Program-made: the position numbers and the translations under genes | The notes under the pieces: model-generated | Databases searched by the model: none | Told to the model about the DNA's origin: nothing | Seen by the model: the letters and a program-made list of their open reading frames with translations, nothing else | Assembly (NCBI GenBank): GCA_963725175.1 | Contig: CAVRXH010000006.1 | Location: 5,704,001 to 5,768,000, forward strand | Length of the DNA stretch: 64,000 bases | Source of the DNA: DASUBV01 sp963725175 | GTDB lineage: Bacteria > Actinomycetota > Actinomycetes > Streptosporangiales > Streptosporangiaceae | Direction of reading: 5' to 3' | Part shown: positions 1-7,445 of the stretch, piece by piece | Numbering within the stretch: position 1 is the first letter of the stretch | How the letters are laid out: the number at the start of each line of letters is the position of its first letter

Positions 1-49
1 CGTGGTGCCCTGACCGGGGATCGGCCGCCGCTCCCCGCTCGCGTGGCGA

Positions 50-79
50 CTGACGACGGAGTGTTCTAGCTGTTAATGT
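50..79 (+). promoter_or_regulatory. Possible leaderless promoter of the GyrI-like gene
   Basis: A CTGACG hexamer (50-55) and a TAATGT hexamer (74-79) are separated by 18 bp. Transcription would start about 7 nt further on, almost at the ATG at 87. No Shine-Dalgarno sequence precedes that ATG, which agrees with leaderless translation, a common mode in actinobacteria. This rests on hexamer matching only. Confidence 0.3.
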
Positions 80-86
80 ACCGGAT

Positions 87-539
87 ATGGCAGACGATAT
101 TGTGTTCGATGCCGCGCCCGGCCTGATCCAGCGCGAGGACATCACCGTCATGCTGGACCAGACCGCCGACGAGATCACCGCGATTCAGCGGCTCTGGCCC
201 CAGTTCGAGCAGCTCGTCGGCGTGCGCGGCCGGAAGATGTACGCGATGGTCGACATCGCCGCCGACACCTACGCGACCTGCACGCCGGTGCTGGACCGCG
301 ACGACCCCGCCGCCCTGGGCCTGCGCACCGGGGTGCTGCCCGGCGGCTGGTACCTGCGCGGCTGCATCAGCGGCGAGCCGCCCGCGCTGTATGACCGCAT
401 CGGCCGGTCCATGAAGGACCTCAGGACCAGGGCGGCGGCCGACCCCGGCCGGCCGCTGGTGGAGTTCTACCGGCGGCACGACCAGATCGAGCTGTGGGTC
501 CCGGTGGCCGGCCCGGCTACCGGTCCAGGCCGAGAGTAA
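87..539 (+). CDS. GyrI-like small-molecule-binding domain protein
   Basis: A 150-aa stand-alone effector-binding protein of the GyrI/SOUL-like family, the fold found at the C-terminus of AraC- and MerR-type regulators that bind hydrophobic small molecules. Family hallmarks are the LPGGWYLRG strand near residues 84-92, the YDRIGRSMKDL helix, and the ending VEFYRRHDQIELWVPV. There is no DNA-binding domain, so it probably sequesters or senses a ligand rather than regulating directly; the ligand cannot be predicted. Its last 23 bp overlap the convergent gene on the other strand. The fold assignment is fairly secure and the role is unknown. Confidence 0.75.
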   Translation: MADDIVFDAAPGLIQREDITVMLDQTADEITAIQRLWPQFEQLVGVRGRKMYAMVDIAADTYATCTPVLDRDDPAALGLRTGVLPGGWYLRGCISGEPPALYDRIGRSMKDLRTRAAADPGRPLVEFYRRHDQIELWVPVAGPATGPGRE

Positions 540-1368
540 AGGTGGGCCTGGGCGTGGTCTCGGGCAGCCGGTGCTCCTCCGACAGCCGCCTGATCGCCGT
601 GCCGGTGGCCAGGAACTCCGTCGCGTGCTCGCCCCAGACGTGGTTCTGCACGATCACGTCGACGCCAACGATGCCCGACGCGCGCGCCTGGCTGGCTTCC
701 GCCTGCATCCGGGTCAGCGCCAGCTCGCGGGCCTCGTAGACGCCCTGGGTGAACTGCGGCATCTCGGCGTTCTGGCCGACCTGGCGCAGGCTCTGCATCA
801 TCCCCTGGTGCGCGATGTGGTAGACGCAGGTCCCGAGCACGAACGAGACCGGCACCGCACCCGCCGCCAGCAGCCGGAAGAAGTCCTGGGCGGACAGGTC
901 CGAGGTGAACGCCCTGCCGTCCGGCGCCTTGTGCGCCCCCTGGCCGGCCAGCGCGCGGACCGCGGTCCCGGTCGCGACGAACTCCAGGCAGCTCTGCCCC
1001 CAGGCATACATCTGCATCCGCAGGTTCACGCCGACGATGCCGTCAGCGCCCAGGTGGTCGGCCTCGGCCCGCATCCTGGCCATAGCCAGCTCCCTGGCGT
1101 CGTACATGGCCTGGGTGAGTACGCCGAGTTCCTGGTTCTTCGACCAGCGGCCGACCTGGAGGCCGACGTGGTAGATGGACGAGCCCACCACGAAGCCCAG
1201 CGGCTCGAACCCGGCCTCGCCGAGCAGCACGTACTCCGACACCGACAGGTCGGAGGTGAACACGCCGGCCGGGTCCGCGCCGGCGGTGTGCGCCAGCCTG
1301 GTGTCGGCGGCCTGCGGCTCCCAGATGGCATTGCTGCTCGGCCCGGACTGGCCGGAAAACATCGGCAT
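517..1368 (-). CDS. Tandem-duplicated YbjQ-like (UPF0145) heavy-metal-binding domain protein
   Basis: A 283-aa cytosolic protein built from two homologous YbjQ/UPF0145 domains. The first lies at about residues 35-140 and the second at about 150-265. Both copies repeat the same landmarks: FTSDLS at the start, a G-x-(S/C)-(I/V)-YH motif, an ARELA-x-x-RM helix, then GIVGV and EF-x-ATGTA. YbjQ domains usually occur as single about 110-aa oligomer-forming proteins, so this is a fused internal duplication. Biochemical function of the family is not established. The start codon follows a GGGGAGC ribosome-binding site. It converges with the GyrI-like gene and overlaps it by 23 bp. Confidence 0.8.
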   Translation of the reverse strand: MPMFSGQSGPSSNAIWEPQAADTRLAHTAGADPAGVFTSDLSVSEYVLLGEAGFEPLGFVVGSSIYHVGLQVGRWSKNQELGVLTQAMYDARELAMARMRAEADHLGADGIVGVNLRMQMYAWGQSCLEFVATGTAVRALAGQGAHKAPDGRAFTSDLSAQDFFRLLAAGAVPVSFVLGTCVYHIAHQGMMQSLRQVGQNAEMPQFTQGVYEARELALTRMQAEASQARASGIVGVDVIVQNHVWGEHATEFLATGTAIRRLSEEHRLPETTPRPTFTLGLDR

Positions 1369-1457
1369 AGCGGCTCCCCAAGGGCGTAATTACGCGGATA
1401 GCCGCAGGCTACTGCGGATCGGTCCGCCCCGTGTCGGTCCGCCCCGCGCCGCCCTCG

Positions 1458-2048
1458 TCAGCCGGCGCGCCAGCTCAGGTCGCGCCCGGCGAGCGCGACC
1501 ACCTGGTCCAGGACGGCGGCGCCCGCTGGCGACTCGCGCGACGGCCCGAACGGCACGGTCGGCCCGCCGGGCGCGTCCGGGCTGGTGAACTGCGTCAGGA
1601 AGCTCAGCGCCGCGGCCAGCACATCGGGCTCGCAGTCGTAGGGCTGCCCGGTCGCCTGCGCCACGTCCCAGCCGTGCACCGCCAGCTCGTCGGCCAGCGT
1701 GATGCCGACCATCTCCGCCGGGGCGTCCATCCCCGCGATCCTGGTCATCCCGGTCCAGGCCTCGGGCCGCGCCCAGGTGGCGGCCAGCGTCTCCAGGTCG
1801 GGCGAGATGCGCTCGCGCCAGCCAGGCTCCAGCCGGCTGGCGTCGCCGGCCGGCGCCTGGTCCAGGATGGGGCCGCCGGCCTTGGCGCCCGACGCGGCGA
1901 AGGCGCGGGCCAGGGTGCCGATGTGCTCGATCAGGTCGCCCAGCGTGTACGCGGGGCACGGCGTCGGCCGGCCCAGCTCGTCGTCGGGTACTCGGGTCAC
2001 GAGTTCGGCCAGCCGCTGCGCGGCCGGCGCTAGATCAGGATTGCTCAT
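1458..2048 (-). CDS. TIGR03086-type DinB-like metal-binding protein (mycothiol-dependent maleylpyruvate isomerase family)
   Basis: A 196-aa four-helix-bundle protein of the actinobacterial TIGR03086 family, related to mycothiol-dependent maleylpyruvate isomerase. It carries the N-terminal signature RPTPCPAYTLGDLIEHI and, near residue 137, the ELAVHGWDVA helix. The histidines in these two segments are the expected metal ligands. Members are thought to be mycothiol-dependent transferases or isomerases, but this subfamily has no assigned substrate. A second, frameshifted relative lies at 16978-17581. Confidence 0.8.
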   Translation of the reverse strand: MSNPDLAPAAQRLAELVTRVPDDELGRPTPCPAYTLGDLIEHIGTLARAFAASGAKAGGPILDQAPAGDASRLEPGWRERISPDLETLAATWARPEAWTGMTRIAGMDAPAEMVGITLADELAVHGWDVAQATGQPYDCEPDVLAAALSFLTQFTSPDAPGGPTVPFGPSRESPAGAAVLDQVVALAGRDLSWRAG

Positions 2049-2168
2049 GCCTACTTAGATGCGCTGACCAGGCCAAACTAATCGCTTCGGCCGCCCAGAA
2101 CGACAGCGAGTTCGCGTTCGCCGCGGTCCAGCGGCAGCAAAAGCGACTCTGCTGGGCGCCGGGCTCGG

Positions 2169-2879
2169 CTAGCGGCCGGCTGCGGCTGCCAGCGCGGGGC
2201 GGCGGGAGGCGGCCCGGTAGCGGTCGATGACCAGCCCGGCCAGGGCCGGATGCGCGCCGATCGGGGCGGTGACCCAGCCCGCGCCGGCCAGCCGCGCCGA
2301 GCGGAGCCGGTCGTGGAAGTGCCCGGGTGCCAGCAGGTACGCGGCGACCGCCACCGGCCGCCCGTGCCGGGCGCGCAGCGCCGCCACCGCCTCCGCGACA
2401 CCGGGCCGCGCGGCCGCGGCGAAGGCCGCCGTCACCGGCGCCTCCAGCCGCTCGGCGAGCATGCTGGCCTGCTGCCGCGCCGCCGACCGCGCCGCCGGGT
2501 CCGACGACCCGGCGGCGGCCAGCACCACGGGGGTGCCCTCCGGCACGCCAGCCTCGGCGAGCCGCCCCGCCAGCGCCGTGACCAGGAGCTGGTCGGCGCC
2601 GAGCGGATCGGCCACCGCCGCGCCGGCCTGCCGTGCGGCGGCGGCGATATCGGCGTTCAGGTGATAGCCGGTGGACAGCAGCAGCGGCACCAGCACGGCG
2701 TGCCCGCCGGTCCCGGCGAGCTCGGCCGCCAGGGACGGCTCGGCGTGCCGCACGAACGCGGTCCGCACCGTCAGCACCGGGGCCAGCCGGCGCACCTCGC
2801 GGGCCAGCGCGGCGATGGTCTGCCGCGCGGCCGGGTCCCGGCTGCCGTGCGCGACCGCCAGCAGCACCGGGTTACTCAT
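2169..2879 (-). CDS. Sirohydrochlorin chelatase (CbiX/SirB type)
   Basis: A 236-aa class II chelatase with two CbiX repeats. The N-terminal motif AVAHGSRDPAA contains the metal-binding histidine (residue 11), and LLLSTGYHLNADI carries the second family histidine. It should insert Fe2+ into sirohydrochlorin, the last step of siroheme synthesis. Context supports iron rather than cobalt: the start codon overlaps the stop of the siroheme synthase gene by ATGA (2876-2879), and a siroheme-dependent sulfite reductase heads the same operon. About 120 bp without a gene separate its end from the next gene downstream. Cobalt chelation for cobalamin cannot be excluded from sequence alone. Confidence 0.88.
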   Translation of the reverse strand: MSNPVLLAVAHGSRDPAARQTIAALAREVRRLAPVLTVRTAFVRHAEPSLAAELAGTGGHAVLVPLLLSTGYHLNADIAAAARQAGAAVADPLGADQLLVTALAGRLAEAGVPEGTPVVLAAAGSSDPAARSAARQQASMLAERLEAPVTAAFAAAARPGVAEAVAALRARHGRPVAVAAYLLAPGHFHDRLRSARLAGAGWVTAPIGAHPALAGLVIDRYRAASRRPALAAAAGR

Positions 2880-4402
2880 GCCACCTCCCGCGCCAGCGCC
2901 TCGGGCCGGCTGAGCAACTCGCGCTGCGCCGCCGTTTCGTGCTCCGCCAGTGCTTCGCGCAGGCGGACGACCTCGCCGATCACGACGACGGCCGGGGGCG
3001 TGATGCCCGCCGCCTGCGCCGCGTCCGCGACCTCGCCCAGCGTGCTGGTGAGCACCCGCTGGCCCGGCAGCGTGCCGTCGCAGATGACGGCGACCGGGGT
3101 CGCCGCGTCCCTGCCGCGCTTGATCAGCTCGGCGCAGATCTCGGCCAGGTGCGTCACGCCCATCAGCAGGACCAGCGTGCCTGGCCCGCGGGCCAGCGAC
3201 TCCCAGTCCACCGTGGCACCGGGGTGCGCTGGGTCCAGATGCGCGGAGACCACCGTGAAGTCCTGGGTGAGGCCGCGGTGCGTGACCGGGATGCCGGCCG
3301 CCGCCGGAACCGCGATGGCGCTGGTCACGCCGGGCACCACCTGGACCGGCACGCCGGCCCTGGCGCAGGCCAGCGCCTCCTCGCCGCCCCGGCCGAAGAC
3401 GAACGGGTCGCCGCCCTTGAGCCGGACCACCCGCTGCCCGGCCAGCGCCCGGCTGACGATCAGCTCGTTGATCTGGTCCTGTGTCAGGTTGTGCGCATGC
3501 GGCGCCTTCCCGGCGTCGATGATCTCCGTACCGGGCGCCAGCTCGTCGAGCAGCGCGCGCGGCGCCAGCTTGTCGGTGACCACCACGTCGGCCTCGGCGA
3601 GCAGCCGCCGGCCGGTCACGGTTATCAGCCCGGGATCGCCCGGCCCGCCGCCCACCAGCGCGACCCGGCCCAGCACAGCGCCGGCCGGGCGCCGGTGGGC
3701 GGCCGGGTGCCGGGCGGCCGGGTGGTGCCGGCCGACGGGGTGGGGCTGGGCAGCTGGGCGGGGCTGGGCAGCCGGGTCAGGCTGAGCGGGTGAGCCGGGA
3801 CGCGGCCTGGCGGCGCGGTGGCGATGGGCGGGCAGGCTGCCGTCGGCCAGCCCGGCGGCGATGGCCGCGCGCAGCGCCCGTGACCGGCCAGGATCGCCGC
3901 CCGAGGTGACCGCGACCGTGACGTCACCGTGCCGGGTGACGGCCGGGGTCCAGGCCGCCGACGCGGCGGCGTCGTCCGCGCGGACGCACCAGACCCGGTC
4001 CCGCTCGGCGTCCGCCGCGACGGCCGCGTTAACGGCCGGGTCATCAGTCGCCGCGTGCACCAGCCACGCCCCATCCAGGTCGCCCGTGGCGTACTCCCGG
4101 CGCGCCAGGGTGACGAGACATGATCTTGAAGGGTTTTGGGCGATATACGCCCAAAACCCTTCAAGATCTGCGGGTACACGGTGCGGTGAGGGCTGGTGGG
4201 GCAGGGGTGGCGGGGGCGCGAGGGCGGCGAAGCCGGGATGCAGGTCGGGCGCGATGACGGTGACGAGCGCCCCCGCCGCGACCAGCGCCTCGGCCCGGCG
4301 CAGCGCGACCGCGCCGCCGCCCACCACGACCACCCGCCGCCCGGCCAGCCCGAGCGTGACGGGGTAGTCCGGTCGCACAGACCCCTCCAGCCCGCCGCTC
4401 AT
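2876..4402 (-). CDS. cysG: Siroheme synthase: precorrin-2 dehydrogenase fused to uroporphyrinogen-III C-methyltransferase
   Basis: A 508-aa bifunctional enzyme making sirohydrochlorin from uroporphyrinogen III. The N-terminal domain has the Rossmann motif VVVVGGGAVALRRAE and the DLDGAWLVHAATDDPAVN segment of precorrin-2 dehydrogenase. The C-terminal SUMT domain starts at VALVGGGPGDPGL and includes VRLKGGDPFVFGRGGEE and VVPGVTSAIAVPAAAGIP. Between them lies a Pro/Ala/His-rich linker. The middle chelatase region of enterobacterial CysG is absent; that step is supplied by the next gene. I chose the ATG at 4402 because it overlaps the stop of the upstream zinc-ribbon gene (ATGA); an upstream ATG at 4486 would overlap that gene further. 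A 47-bp palindrome is embedded in frame in the dehydrogenase domain. Confidence 0.9.
   Translation of the reverse strand: MSGGLEGSVRPDYPVTLGLAGRRVVVVGGGAVALRRAEALVAAGALVTVIAPDLHPGFAALAPPPPLPHQPSPHRVPADLEGFWAYIAQNPSRSCLVTLARREYATGDLDGAWLVHAATDDPAVNAAVAADAERDRVWCVRADDAAASAAWTPAVTRHGDVTVAVTSGGDPGRSRALRAAIAAGLADGSLPAHRHRAARPRPGSPAQPDPAAQPRPAAQPHPVGRHHPAARHPAAHRRPAGAVLGRVALVGGGPGDPGLITVTGRRLLAEADVVVTDKLAPRALLDELAPGTEIIDAGKAPHAHNLTQDQINELIVSRALAGQRVVRLKGGDPFVFGRGGEEALACARAGVPVQVVPGVTSAIAVPAAAGIPVTHRGLTQDFTVVSAHLDPAHPGATVDWESLARGPGTLVLLMGVTHLAEICAELIKRGRDAATPVAVICDGTLPGQRVLTSTLGEVADAAQAAGITPPAVVVIGEVVRLREALAEHETAAQRELLSRPEALAREVA
4122..4168. repeat. 47-bp near-perfect palindromic element inside cysG
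   Basis: Perfect 21-bp arms at 4122-4142 and 4148-4168 flank a 5-nt centre (atata). The element is far more AT-rich than the flanking gene. It starts exactly on a codon boundary of cysG and is read through as the peptide DLEGFWAYIAQNPSRS. Being palindromic, it encodes almost the same peptide on the other strand. It sits between two conserved segments of the dehydrogenase domain (the region after FAALAP and the LARREYATGDLDGAW segment), where homologues normally have only a short loop. This resembles intragenic palindromic elements such as those described in Rickettsia. No second copy was noticed in this window. Confidence 0.85.
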
Positions 4403-4575
4403 GACGCCAGTCCCGGAAGTGGGTCGCGGATCGGGCGCAGCACCGCCACGAACCTGAGCTGGAATCCCCGCGCGCACGACCCGCACTCCCAGTCGCCCGA
4501 GTCCGGCCCGGACGGGCGCAGCGTCTCCTCGCCGCAGTAGGGGCAGTAGAACGGCACCTGCCGCTCGCCGCTCAT
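4399..4575 (-). CDS. Small two-CxxC zinc-ribbon protein in the sulfite-reductase operon
   Basis: A 58-aa protein with one zinc ribbon: C-P-Y-C near residue 11 and C-G-S-C near residue 33, followed by a basic strand (RGFQLRF). Its ATG overlaps the sulfite reductase stop (4572-4575), and its TGA overlaps the siroheme synthase start (4399-4402), so it is translationally coupled on both sides. From family knowledge, actinobacteria often carry a tiny hypothetical gene just after the siroheme sulfite/nitrite reductase. The position suggests a role in electron transfer, metallation or assembly of the reductase, but no function is proven. Confidence 0.85.
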   Translation of the reverse strand: MSGERQVPFYCPYCGEETLRPSGPDSGDWECGSCARGFQLRFVAVLRPIRDPLPGLAS

Positions 4576-6206
4576 GCCAGCAGCCTCTCGTCGGCCCGGC
4601 GCACCCAGGCGGCGAACTGCTCGCCGTCCGCCCGGTCCGCCAGGTAGCCGCGCAGCACCCGCTCCACGTAGTCGGGCAGCGCGTCGGCCGTCACCTTCAG
4701 CCCGCGCAGTTTCCGCCCGAACGAGGGGTCAGCCCCGAGCGATCCGCCCAGGTGGACCTGGAATCCCTCCGCGCCGTCGACGATCGACCCCTTCAGCCCG
4801 ATGTCGGCGAGCTGGAACCTGGCGCAGGAGTTCGGGCACCCGTTCACGTTGATCGTGATCGGCGTGTCGAAGCCGGGCAGCCGGCGGTCCAGCTCGGCGT
4901 ACAGGTCGCGGGCCCGGCCCTTGGTCTCGACGATGGCCAGCTTGCAGAACTCGATGCCGGTGCAGGCCATCGTGCCGCGCCGGAACGGGGACGGGCTGGC
5001 CAGCAGGTCGATCGCCGCCAGCTCCTCGGTCAGCTCGGCCACGCTCTCCCGCGGGACGTCCAGGATCAGCAGCTTCTGCTCGGTGGTGGTCCTGATCGTG
5101 CCAGAGCCGTAGGCCCGCGCCAGGTCGGCGACCTGGTAGAGCTGCGTGCCCGAGGTGCGGCCGACGTGCGGCGCGACCCCGACGTAGTACCGCCCGTCGC
5201 GCTGGCGGTGCACGCCGACGTGGTCGCGGCCGCCGTGCGCGGGCGCCGCCGGCGCCGGGCCGTCGGGCAGCGGGCCGCCCAGGTACTCGTTCTGCAAGAC
5301 TTCCCTGAACCGTTCCGGACCCCAGTCCGCGACCAGGAACTTCAGCCGGGCGCGGCTGCGCAGCCGCCGGTAGCCATAGTCGCGGAACAGCCCGGCGACC
5401 CCGGCCCACACCTCAGGCACCCGGTCCGGCGTCACGAACACGCCAAGCCGCTGGGCGATCATCGGGTTGGTGGACAGGCCGCCGCCGACCCACAGGTCGA
5501 AGCCGGGCGTGCCGTCCGGGCCGGTCACGCCGACGAACGAGATGTCGTTGACCTCGTGCGCCGTGCACTGCGCGGTGCACCCGGAGATCGCCGTCTTGAA
5601 CTTGCGCGGCAGGTTGCCGAACTCCGGGTTGCCCGCCGCGACCGCCTCGGTGGCCCGCAGCACCGCCGTGGCGTCCAGGATCTCCCCGGCGTCGATCCCG
5701 GCGACCGGGCAGCCCAGGATGTTGCGCGGCACGTCGCCGCAGGCCTGGATGCTGGACAGCCCTACCTCGGCGAGCCGGTCCCAGATGGCCGGCACGTCCT
5801 CGATCCGGATCCAGTGGTACTGGACGTTCTGCCGGTCGGTGATGTCGGCCAGGTCGCGGCCGTATTCCTTGGCGATGCCCGCGACCGCGGCGAGCTGGTC
5901 GGCGCTGAGCTGGCCGCCAGGGATGCGGACCCGCATCATGAAGTAGCTGTCCTCGATCTCGTCGTCTTCCAGGGCGCCGGTCCTGCCGCCCTCGATGCCC
6001 GGCCTGCGCTGCGTGTACAGGCCCCACCAGCGGAACCTGCCGCGCAGGTCAGACGGGTCGATCGAGTCGAAGCCGAGGTGGGCGTAGCGGTTCACGATGC
6101 GATCGCGGACGTTGAGCCCGTCGTCGTCCTTCTTGAATCGCTCTGCTGCGTTCAGGGGTTCCTGATGGCCGAGGGCCCACTGGCCCTGGCCTCGCCGAGA
6201 CGGCAT
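4572..6206 (-). CDS. Ferredoxin-dependent sulfite (or nitrite) reductase, siroheme/[4Fe-4S]
   Basis: A 544-aa assimilatory reductase catalysing the six-electron reduction of sulfite to sulfide. The four [4Fe-4S]-siroheme cysteines are Cys415 and Cys421 (ACTGIEFC) and Cys457 and Cys461 (NGCPNSC). Tyr64 (GLYTQRRPG) and Cys156 (QACGDVPRN) have the same 92-residue spacing as the Tyr-Cys pair cross-linked next to siroheme in the M. tuberculosis SirA/NirA structure. This favours sulfite over nitrite as substrate. The siroheme and chelatase genes follow as a coupled chain, and a sulfur-type leader peptide precedes it by about 90 nt. No sulfate-activation genes are in the window. Confidence 0.92.
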   Translation of the reverse strand: MPSRRGQGQWALGHQEPLNAAERFKKDDDGLNVRDRIVNRYAHLGFDSIDPSDLRGRFRWWGLYTQRRPGIEGGRTGALEDDEIEDSYFMMRVRIPGGQLSADQLAAVAGIAKEYGRDLADITDRQNVQYHWIRIEDVPAIWDRLAEVGLSSIQACGDVPRNILGCPVAGIDAGEILDATAVLRATEAVAAGNPEFGNLPRKFKTAISGCTAQCTAHEVNDISFVGVTGPDGTPGFDLWVGGGLSTNPMIAQRLGVFVTPDRVPEVWAGVAGLFRDYGYRRLRSRARLKFLVADWGPERFREVLQNEYLGGPLPDGPAPAAPAHGGRDHVGVHRQRDGRYYVGVAPHVGRTSGTQLYQVADLARAYGSGTIRTTTEQKLLILDVPRESVAELTEELAAIDLLASPSPFRRGTMACTGIEFCKLAIVETKGRARDLYAELDRRLPGFDTPITINVNGCPNSCARFQLADIGLKGSIVDGAEGFQVHLGGSLGADPSFGRKLRGLKVTADALPDYVERVLRGYLADRADGEQFAAWVRRADERLLA

Positions 6207-6297
6207 GCTGCATCCTTCTGCTGGCGTGCGGACATGGCGGCCCGTGCCGGGAGCAACCCGCGAGGGACTGTGAAGGCTGGACCGCTTGAGTTTCGAG

Positions 6298-6411
6298 TCA
6301 GCGAGAAGTGCGACACATGGCGCTGGAAACGCGCAGCAGGTCGACGTGGCGGCGAGTCACCAGGCAGAGGGTCACCAGACACGGGCCAGGGCGCGTAGCC
6401 AGGCGTGTCAT
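6298..6411 (-). CDS. Actinobacterial sulfur-operon leader peptide (RRHVDL type)
   Basis: A 37-codon ORF upstream of the sulfite reductase gene, starting with ATG at 6411 behind a GGAGG site (6419-6423, 7-nt spacing). It ends with RRHVDLLRVSSAMCRTSR. The RRHVDL-x-R-x-S-x-x-C core is the signature of the 'putative leader peptide' family found before sulfur-assimilation genes in Streptomyces and relatives. It has three cysteines, at positions 11, 16 and 33. Regulation by ribosome position as cysteine supply changes is an inference. The TGA lies 91 nt before the reductase start. In-frame GTG codons downstream could give a shorter peptide. Confidence 0.8.
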   Translation of the reverse strand: MTRLATRPGPCLVTLCLVTRRHVDLLRVSSAMCRTSR

Positions 6412-6441
6412 GACGGTGCCTCCGGAAGCTGGGACTGGGAG

Positions 6442-6471
6442 CTAATGTCCTTTTCTCCAGCTCGACAGTAA
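6442..6471 (-). promoter_or_regulatory. Candidate promoter for the leader peptide-sulfite reductase operon
   Basis: On the minus strand a TTACTG hexamer (6471-6466) is followed after 18 bp by CATTAG (6447-6442). That would put the transcript start near 6435, about two dozen bases before the leader-peptide ATG and allowing room for its GGAGG site. No repressor operator was recognised. Confidence 0.3.
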
Positions 6472-6606
6472 CACCCGGCCCCCGGGAGAGGGCAAGGACT
6501 TATTTCTGTAACGGAATGCTCACGCCCCGCCGACCGCCTCTTCTGGCCGGTGCCGTGGCGGCCGATGGCGACGGCGGCAGGGGGCGAGTGCGGGTACCGT
6601 GGCGCG

Positions 6607-6801
6607 ATGCGGCTGACGGCATTCTGGGACCGGATGCGCGCGCAGTTCGGCGATACCTATGCCGAGAGCGTCGCCAAGGATCACGTGCTCGCGGGGCTCG
6701 GCGATCGCACGGTCCACCAGGCGCTCGCCGACGGCGAGGACGCCAAGGTGGTGTGGCGCGCCGTCTGCGATGCCTTCCGCGTCCCCGAGAGCCTGCGCTG
6801 A
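6607..6801 (+). CDS. DUF3046 family small protein
   Basis: A 64-aa protein matching the actinobacterial DUF3046 family. Landmarks are the N-terminal MRLTAFWDRM, then YAESVAKDHVLAGLGDRTV and a KVVWRAVCDAF-x-VPESLR ending. Genes of this family typically lie directly upstream of recA in actinobacteria, as here. Function is unknown. ATG 6607 was preferred over the upstream in-frame codon at 6550 because the conserved family N-terminus begins exactly here. Confidence 0.85.
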   Translation: MRLTAFWDRMRAQFGDTYAESVAKDHVLAGLGDRTVHQALADGEDAKVVWRAVCDAFRVPESLR

Positions 6802-6806
6802 CCCCC

Positions 6807-7393
6807 ATGTCGTGGCCGGACCGGCGCCTGGTGCTCGTCTCCGGCGTGCCGGGCACCGGCAAGAGCACGATCGCCGCGCCGCTGGCGGCCGCACTCGGGC
6901 TCCCGCTGATCGCCAAGGACCTGATCAAGGAGGCGCTCGCCGACACCCTGGCGGCCCCCGCGCTGCCGGCCGGCCCGTATCGGCCGCGCCCGTCCTGACT
7001 GGGCCCGGCGGGGAGTTCACCCTGGCGGGCTCCCGGCTGCTGGGCGGCGCCGCCATGGAGGTGCTGTGGGCGCTGGCCGCCGCCGCGCCGGCGGCGGTGC
7101 TCGACGCCAACTTCTGGCCAGGCGACGAACGCCAGGTCCGCCGGATCCAGGCCCTGTCCGCCCGTCCCGTCGAGGTCTTCTGCCAGTGCCCCGCTGACCT
7201 GGCCGCCAGCCGCTACGCGGCCCGCGGCGCTACCCGGCACCCCGTGCACGCCCCGCACGGGGCCGCGCTGAGCGCCGAGGCCATCGCCAGGTCCGGCCGC
7301 CCGCTGGCCCTCGGCCCCGTCATCACCGTCGAGACCGCTGGTCCCGCCGACATCCCCGCGCTGGCCGCCGCCGTCCGGGCCTGCCTGTCCTGA
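6807..7393 (+). CDS. P-loop small-molecule kinase/AAA-type ATPase, frameshifted
   Basis: A predicted cytosolic kinase of the zeta-toxin/adenylylsulfate-kinase-like P-loop group. The first frame (6807-6998) begins MSWPDRRLVLVSG and carries the Walker A GVPGTGKST, then IAKDLIKEALADTL. The second frame continues to 7393 with LLGGAAMEVLWALA, VLDANFWPGDERQVR, and the lid-like VFCQCPADLAASRYAARG. One base appears to be missing near 6975-7010. The length (587 nt) is one short of a multiple of three, as expected for a single deletion. The substrate is unknown. The gene starts 5 bp after DUF3046 and precedes the recA promoter. Confidence 0.7.
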
Positions 7394-7445
7394 GCCTGCC
7401 TGTCCTGGCCTGGTCACGAGCGATTTCGGCGTGTCGCCTGCGTGA

